Part shown: positions 60,075 through 64,000 of the stretch, in pieces | How the letters are laid out: the number at the start of each line of letters is the position of its first letter | Position numbering within the stretch: position 1 is the stretch's first letter | Source: an uncultured Pelagibacteraceae bacterium | GTDB lineage: Bacteria > Pseudomonadota > Alphaproteobacteria > Pelagibacterales > Pelagibacteraceae | DNA length: 64,000 nt | Direction of reading: 5' to 3' | NCBI GenBank assembly: GCA_902570695.1 | Contig: CACFZE010000006.1 | Coordinates: 21,446-85,445, forward strand | Translations under genes and position numbers: made by a program | The notes under the pieces: generated by a model | The model's database searches: none | The model's input: only the letters and a program-made list of their open reading frames with translations | Told to the model about the DNA's origin: nothing

Positions 60075-61675
60075 CTTCTACTATCCTCAATTATCATATC
60101 AGCTGCTTTTTCCGCAATCATTATTGTCGGTGCATTTGTATTTCCTGATGTGATATGAGGCATAACAGAGGCATCTACAACCCTTAAATTATCTAGTCCG
60201 TGAGCGACTAATCTATCATTAACAACAGCATTTTCATCTTTACCCATTCTACATGTGCTCACTGGATGGAATATAGTATTCGCAAATTTTCCAGCTTCAG
60301 TTGCTAATTCTTCATTATCAGTAATATTGATTCCCGGTCTAAGTTCTTCAGGTTGATAATCTTTATAAGCTTTAGACTCCATAACAATTTTTCTTACAAT
60401 CTTTAATGCTTTTCCAGCAATCTCACGATCTTCATCGGTTGATAAATAATTCATTTTTATTTTTGGTGAAACTCTGGTGTCTGGAGATTTTAATTCTATA
60501 GATCCTCTGCTTGTTGGTCTTACATTTGTAATTGTTGGAGTGAACGCTGGAAATTTATGTAAAGCTGATTTTCCTAAAAGATCGGTACTTGCTGGTGAAA
60601 TATGAAATTGAAGATTTGGAGTTTCTAAATGTTCATCACTTTTAACAAAACCACAAACATAACTAGCACCAACTGTTAAAGGTCCTTTTCTTAAGAGAAG
60701 AAACTTCAAACCAGATAACATTTTTTTAGTAAAGCTGTAGTAAATATCATTTAAAGTTTCTAAATTTTTAATTTTGTAAACAGGTCTTAGCATTAAATGA
60801 TCAGTTAGATTTCTTCCAACTCCTTGATGATCTTTTAAAACATTAATATTATTTTCTTTTAGAAGTTCTCCTGGACCAATACCTGATGCTTGTAATATAT
60901 GAGGTGATCCTATTGTACCTGCACTTAATATAATTTCTTTATTAGTCTCAACAGAAAACTCATTTCCATCTATCCAATAATTTACTTTTTTCGCTTTATT
61001 ATTTTCAAATTCTATATTTTTAATATGTGCTTTAGTAATAATTTTTAAATTTTTTCTACTCTTAACTGGATTTAAATAACCTACAGCTGTACTACATCTA
61101 AAGCCATTTTTAATTGTAAATGGAAAATATCCCATTCCTTCATTATCACCGTTGTTAAAATCATCAGTTCTTTTATAACCATGCTCTTCAGCAGCTTCTA
61201 AAAATAGATCGAGAACTTTAAATGTTGCTCTAATTTTCTCAACTGCAATAGGCCCTCCAGAACCATGAAATTCATTTTCTCCAAATTGAAAATCTTCAGA
61301 CTTTTTAAAATAAGGAAGAACATCATCCCACGACCAACCAACATTACCTAATTGTCTCCAATAATTATAATCATTAGATTGACCTCTAATATAAAGCATT
61401 CCATTAATAGATGAGCTTCCACCTAATGTTTTTCCTCTTGGATAAACCATTTGTCTGTTATCACAGTTTGGTTCTTTCTCAGTATTAAAGCACCAATCGG
61501 TATCTGGATTGTGCATAGTTTTAAAATAACCACCTGGAATATGGATCCATGGATTAGTGTCTTTGCCACCAGCTTCAAGTAAAAGAACTTTAGTGTCAGG
61601 ATTTGCTGTTAATCTATTAGCTAAAACACAGCCAGCTGAACCAGCGCCAATAATTATGTAATCAAATTTATCCAT
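60071..61675 (-). CDS. GMC-family FAD-dependent alcohol/choline dehydrogenase-like
   Basis: A 534-residue GMC oxidoreductase. The FAD motif is IIIGAGSAGCVLANRL near residues 7-22, GMC signature 1 is YPRGKTLGGSSSINGMLYIRG near 78, signature 2 is SAGTIGSPHILQASGIGP near 254, and the catalytic His region is FHPVSTCRMG near 462, with TSGNTNAPTIMIAEKAADMI near 505. It oxidises a primary alcohol to an aldehyde in the cytoplasm; choline, PEG-type or other alcohols are possible. Located upstream of terC and divergent from the TRAP operon. Confidence 0.9.
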   Translation of the reverse strand: MDKFDYIIIGAGSAGCVLANRLTANPDTKVLLLEAGGKDTNPWIHIPGGYFKTMHNPDTDWCFNTEKEPNCDNRQMVYPRGKTLGGSSSINGMLYIRGQSNDYNYWRQLGNVGWSWDDVLPYFKKSEDFQFGENEFHGSGGPIAVEKIRATFKVLDLFLEAAEEHGYKRTDDFNNGDNEGMGYFPFTIKNGFRCSTAVGYLNPVKSRKNLKIITKAHIKNIEFENNKAKKVNYWIDGNEFSVETNKEIILSAGTIGSPHILQASGIGPGELLKENNINVLKDHQGVGRNLTDHLMLRPVYKIKNLETLNDIYYSFTKKMLSGLKFLLLRKGPLTVGASYVCGFVKSDEHLETPNLQFHISPASTDLLGKSALHKFPAFTPTITNVRPTSRGSIELKSPDTRVSPKIKMNYLSTDEDREIAGKALKIVRKIVMESKAYKDYQPEELRPGINITDNEELATEAGKFANTIFHPVSTCRMGKDENAVVNDRLVAHGLDNLRVVDASVMPHITSGNTNAPTIMIAEKAADMIIEDSRR

Positions 61676-61810
61676 ATTTTTTATTAATAATTTTTAATGA
61701 ATATTTAATGATTTTAAACATTTTTCTCATAAATACTTCGAAATGACGCTTGTATCTGCCTTAGATTTTTGAGAGGATCTTTACATTATAAATAAAAAGA
61801 GAGGGATATA

Positions 61811-62908
61811 ATGAAAAAAATCGTTTCAGCGTTGTTTGCTGCTTTCTTAGTATTTGGATTTATTTCAAATGCGAATGCTGCAAAAACGTTAAAGTGTCAG
61901 ACGGTTATTAGCGCTAAAGGTGATGAAGCGGTAATGTTAAAAGACTTTACTGACAACGTAACAAAACTAACAGGTGGATCTCTAAAATTTGAAATTATGC
62001 CAGCAGGAACAGTAGTTGGAGTTAAAGAAACTCTAGATGCTGTTGATAAAGGGTTGATTGATTGCGGATTTGCTTGGACTCACTATTGGTCTGGAGAACA
62101 TCCAGCTGCTATGTTATTTGGCTCGCCAGTAGCAGGTGGTGGTGTAGGAATTGATAACATCGCATTCTTATCATGGTTTTTATATGGTGGTGGAGAACAA
62201 CTATATGACAGACTTTGGGGAGAAATGAAAAGAGACATTAAAGGTTTCATGCTTCAACCAGTTGGTCCAGAAGCTTTAGGATGGTTCCCAAGAAAAATCA
62301 AAGATATGGATGATTTCAGAACATTTAAGTTCAGAACTCCTCCAGGAATTCCAGGTCAAACTTATAAAGACATTGGAATAGCTTCAGTTGCAATGGGTGG
62401 TGGAGATATTCTTCCAGCATTAGAAGCAGGAACTATTGATGCTGCTGAGTGGTGTTGTCCTCAACCAGATAAAGTGTTTGGTATACATAAAGTATTAAAA
62501 CACTACTATCTACAAGGTTTACACCAAGTAGTCGTAAATGCTGACTTTTACTTAAATAAAAGCACTTACGATAAGTTCACTGACCATGAGAAATTTTCAA
62601 TGAAGATGGCTGCTGATGCATCGTTGATGAGAGCTTTAGCTTACAGAATCAACACTAATGGATTGGCACTTAAAGATCTAACTGAAAATCATGGTGTGAT
62701 ACTTGAAGATACACCAGCTGATTATTTCCCAGCTTATATGGCTGCAGCGAAAGCAACTTTAGAGAAAAATGCAAAAGAAAACGCATTCTTTAAAGAAGTT
62801 TATGATTCAATGATAAGCTTTGCTAATACTGCTGTACCATTCTGGTCTGGTGCACAAACATCGAATGCTAAGCTAGGAATGGCTTATGCTAATTCGTTGA
62901 AGAAATAA
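61811..62908 (+). CDS. TRAP transporter substrate-binding protein, TakP-like
   Basis: A 365-residue exported binding protein with signal peptide MKKIVSALFAAFLVFGFISNANA-AKT. It belongs to the longer DctP branch including the 2-ketoacid-binding TakP: QPVGPEALGWFPRKIKDMDDF near residue 152, KFRTPPGIPGQTYKDIGIA near 173, DAAEWCCPQPDKVFGIHKV near 214 with the family ligand motif. Strong GAGAGGGA ribosome site. A hairpin follows the stop, then dctQ- and dctM-type genes. Ligand likely a 2-ketoacid or related carboxylate. Confidence 0.93.
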   Translation: MKKIVSALFAAFLVFGFISNANAAKTLKCQTVISAKGDEAVMLKDFTDNVTKLTGGSLKFEIMPAGTVVGVKETLDAVDKGLIDCGFAWTHYWSGEHPAAMLFGSPVAGGGVGIDNIAFLSWFLYGGGEQLYDRLWGEMKRDIKGFMLQPVGPEALGWFPRKIKDMDDFRTFKFRTPPGIPGQTYKDIGIASVAMGGGDILPALEAGTIDAAEWCCPQPDKVFGIHKVLKHYYLQGLHQVVVNADFYLNKSTYDKFTDHEKFSMKMAADASLMRALAYRINTNGLALKDLTENHGVILEDTPADYFPAYMAAAKATLEKNAKENAFFKEVYDSMISFANTAVPFWSGAQTSNAKLGMAYANSLKK

Positions 62909-62919
62909 ATAAAGTTATT

Positions 62920-62943
62920 AAGCGGGCTTTTATAAGCCCGCTT
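62920..62943 (+). terminator. Hairpin between TakP-like gene and dctQ gene
   Basis: A 10-bp perfect stem (62920-62929 with 62934-62943) with a 4-base loop, followed by a T-rich stretch, 12 bases after the binding-protein stop. The T-rich tail makes it look like a partial intrinsic terminator that lowers expression of the permease genes downstream. Confidence 0.75.
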
Positions 62944-62961
62944 TCTTTTTCTAAAATTTAT

Positions 62962-63567
62962 ATGTCGGATAATCCAAAGTTAGATATTTCAGATGAAATG
63001 ATAGCCGAAAGGCGATCAGGATCTGGAAAGATGCCTGATGATATGCCAACTTGGATGGCTAAAACTATAGTTAACATAGACAAATTTAGTAAATTAATAG
63101 GAAACATTGTTTGCTGGATTACGATCCCACTAATGCTTGGGATGGTTTATGAAGTTTTAGCAAGAAAATTATTTTTAGCTCCTACAATCTGGGCTTATGA
63201 TATGAGTAGATTTTTTTATGGAGCGTTATTTATGTTAGGAGCAGGATACGCTCTTTCAAAAGGTGTTCATATTAGAGCAGATTTTTTATATAGAAATTTT
63301 AAAGTTAAAACTCAAGGCAGAATAGATTTTTGGCTTTACTTATTATTTTATTTTCCAGGATTAATAGTCTTTTTATATATGACAACAGGCTTTGTCCAAG
63401 AAAGTATAATGAGAAACGAAAGAGGGATGGATACAACATGGATGCCATATATGTGGCCAATAAAATCTTGTCTGTGGATTGGTATTGTCTTCCTTCTAAT
63501 CCAAGGTATTTCAGAACTTTTTAAAAGTTATTACGCAGCCGTCAAAGGTAAATGGCCAGGTAGTTAA
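62962..63567 (+). CDS. TRAP transporter small permease subunit (DctQ family), second system
   Basis: A 201-residue membrane protein. After a 40-residue hydrophilic N-terminus there are about four spans (about 48-70, 83-100, 120-145, 172-192) with LARKLFLAPTIWAYDMSRFFYGALFM near residues 66-91, as usual in DctQ of TakP-type systems. Its stop overlaps the start of the next gene (TAATG). Confidence 0.9.
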   Translation: MSDNPKLDISDEMIAERRSGSGKMPDDMPTWMAKTIVNIDKFSKLIGNIVCWITIPLMLGMVYEVLARKLFLAPTIWAYDMSRFFYGALFMLGAGYALSKGVHIRADFLYRNFKVKTQGRIDFWLYLLFYFPGLIVFLYMTTGFVQESIMRNERGMDTTWMPYMWPIKSCLWIGIVFLLIQGISELFKSYYAAVKGKWPGS

Positions 63568-64000
63568 TGCTTTCAAATTTAATAGATCCAGCAATTTTAG
63601 GTTTCATACTTATTGGTGTGATGTTGTTTGCAATATTTATAGGTTTCCCAATTTCATTTACTCTTATTTTTTTAGGTTTCGTTTTTGGTTATTTGGGTTT
63701 TGGAAAATTAGTTTTCTATTTAATGACACTTCAATTTTCGATGGTAATGACCGAACAAACTCTCGCCGCCGTCCCCTTATTTGTATTTATGGGAATAATG
63801 ATGGAACAAGCAGGTTTAATGGAAAGATTATTCTCAGCTTTCCAAATGATGCTAGCAAGAGTTAGGGGCTCTTTATATTATGCTGTTTTATTTGTTTCGG
63901 TAATATTCGCAGCTGCAACTGGAATAGTTGGTGCATCAGTTACAATTCTTGGAATTATGGCAGCAAAATCAATGAATAGATCAAATTATGATGTAAAATT
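63567..64000 (+). CDS. TRAP transporter large permease subunit (DctM family), cut by window end
   Basis: The ATG at 63567 opens a frame that runs off the window (about 144 residues seen). It starts MLSNLIDPAILGFILIGVM and continues with hydrophobic spans, TLAAVPLFVFMGIMMEQAGL near residue 68 and IVGASVTILGIMAAKSMNRS near 122, matching DctM N-terminal regions. It couples to the upstream dctQ gene through a TAATG overlap. The C-terminal two-thirds are outside the window. Confidence 0.9.
   Translation, partial: MLSNLIDPAILGFILIGVMLFAIFIGFPISFTLIFLGFVFGYLGFGKLVFYLMTLQFSMVMTEQTLAAVPLFVFMGIMMEQAGLMERLFSAFQMMLARVRGSLYYAVLFVSVIFAAATGIVGASVTILGIMAAKSMNRSNYDVK

Noticed and set aside
1..64000. tRNA, rRNA, CRISPR array, insertion sequence or integrase
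   Set aside because: No cloverleaf with T-loop consensus, no regularly spaced direct repeats and no transposase or integrase motifs were noticed in any gap or frame. A covariance search could not be run.

Overview
The window looks like a piece of a streamlined SAR11-type (Candidatus Pelagibacter-like) alphaproteobacterial chromosome. The basis is strong A+T richness with poly-A/poly-T runs and lysine/asparagine-rich proteins, very tight gene packing (many ATGA or TAATG overlaps), many binding-protein transporters (two TTT, two TRAP), and an aprM-aprB-aprA set of the kind described in SAR11. I see no rRNA, tRNA, CRISPR array, transposase or phage gene. The organism call is inference from gene content, not a database match.

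Layout. 0-8.4 kb: a HIT protein, then aprM, aprB, aprA, a small conserved-looking gene, a TauE/SafE-type exporter, and a probable acylating sulfoacetaldehyde dehydrogenase plus sulfoacetate-CoA ligase (sauS/sauT-like). 8.4-24.3 kb: catabolic genes of unknown substrate (Gfo/Idh oxidoreductase, DUF336, cupin, gamma-glutamyltransferase family, TauD-like dioxygenase, two dehydrogenases), two tandem tripartite tricarboxylate (TTT) transporters separated by a bicupin gene, an amidohydrolase and a CobW GTPase. 24.3-33.8 kb: two more TSUP exporters, a short-chain dehydrogenase, a GlcD-type FAD dehydrogenase, then suyB/suyA facing xsc, followed by an FAA-hydrolase, a small membrane protein and an aminotransferase. 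33.8-43.1 kb: a structured intergenic region, photolyase, an unusual 863-residue multidomain protein, and an accessory stretch with two type IV pilin-like genes, an FG-GAP/UnbV protein and small or cysteine-rich exported proteins. 43.2-53.3 kb: a TRAP transporter with an enoyl-CoA hydratase and a CoA transferase, a large FAD/Fe-S oxidase, an enolase-superfamily enzyme and a serine-glyoxylate-type aminotransferase. 53.3-56.0 kb: an amine-oxidase-like flavoprotein, two more pilin-like genes and a SHOCT-like protein. 56.0-64.0 kb: an M24-fold hydrolase with a dismantled metal site, a hydratase-like protein, a LytM peptidase, SDR, TerC, GMC oxidoreductase and a second TRAP transporter cut by the window end.

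How it fits together. The most coherent theme is organosulfonate use: sauT/sauS would turn sulfoacetate into sulfoacetaldehyde, Xsc would split that into acetyl phosphate and sulfite, SuyAB would release sulfite from sulfolactate, and the sulfite could be exported by TSUP proteins or oxidised to APS by AprBA with AprM as membrane link. A TTT transporter is a plausible uptake route because TTT systems serve sulfolactate elsewhere. A second theme is post-transcriptional: a stable hairpin directly follows the gene of each of the four periplasmic binding proteins. A third is a set of four pilin-like genes with a nearly fixed N-terminus and unrelated C-terminal parts.
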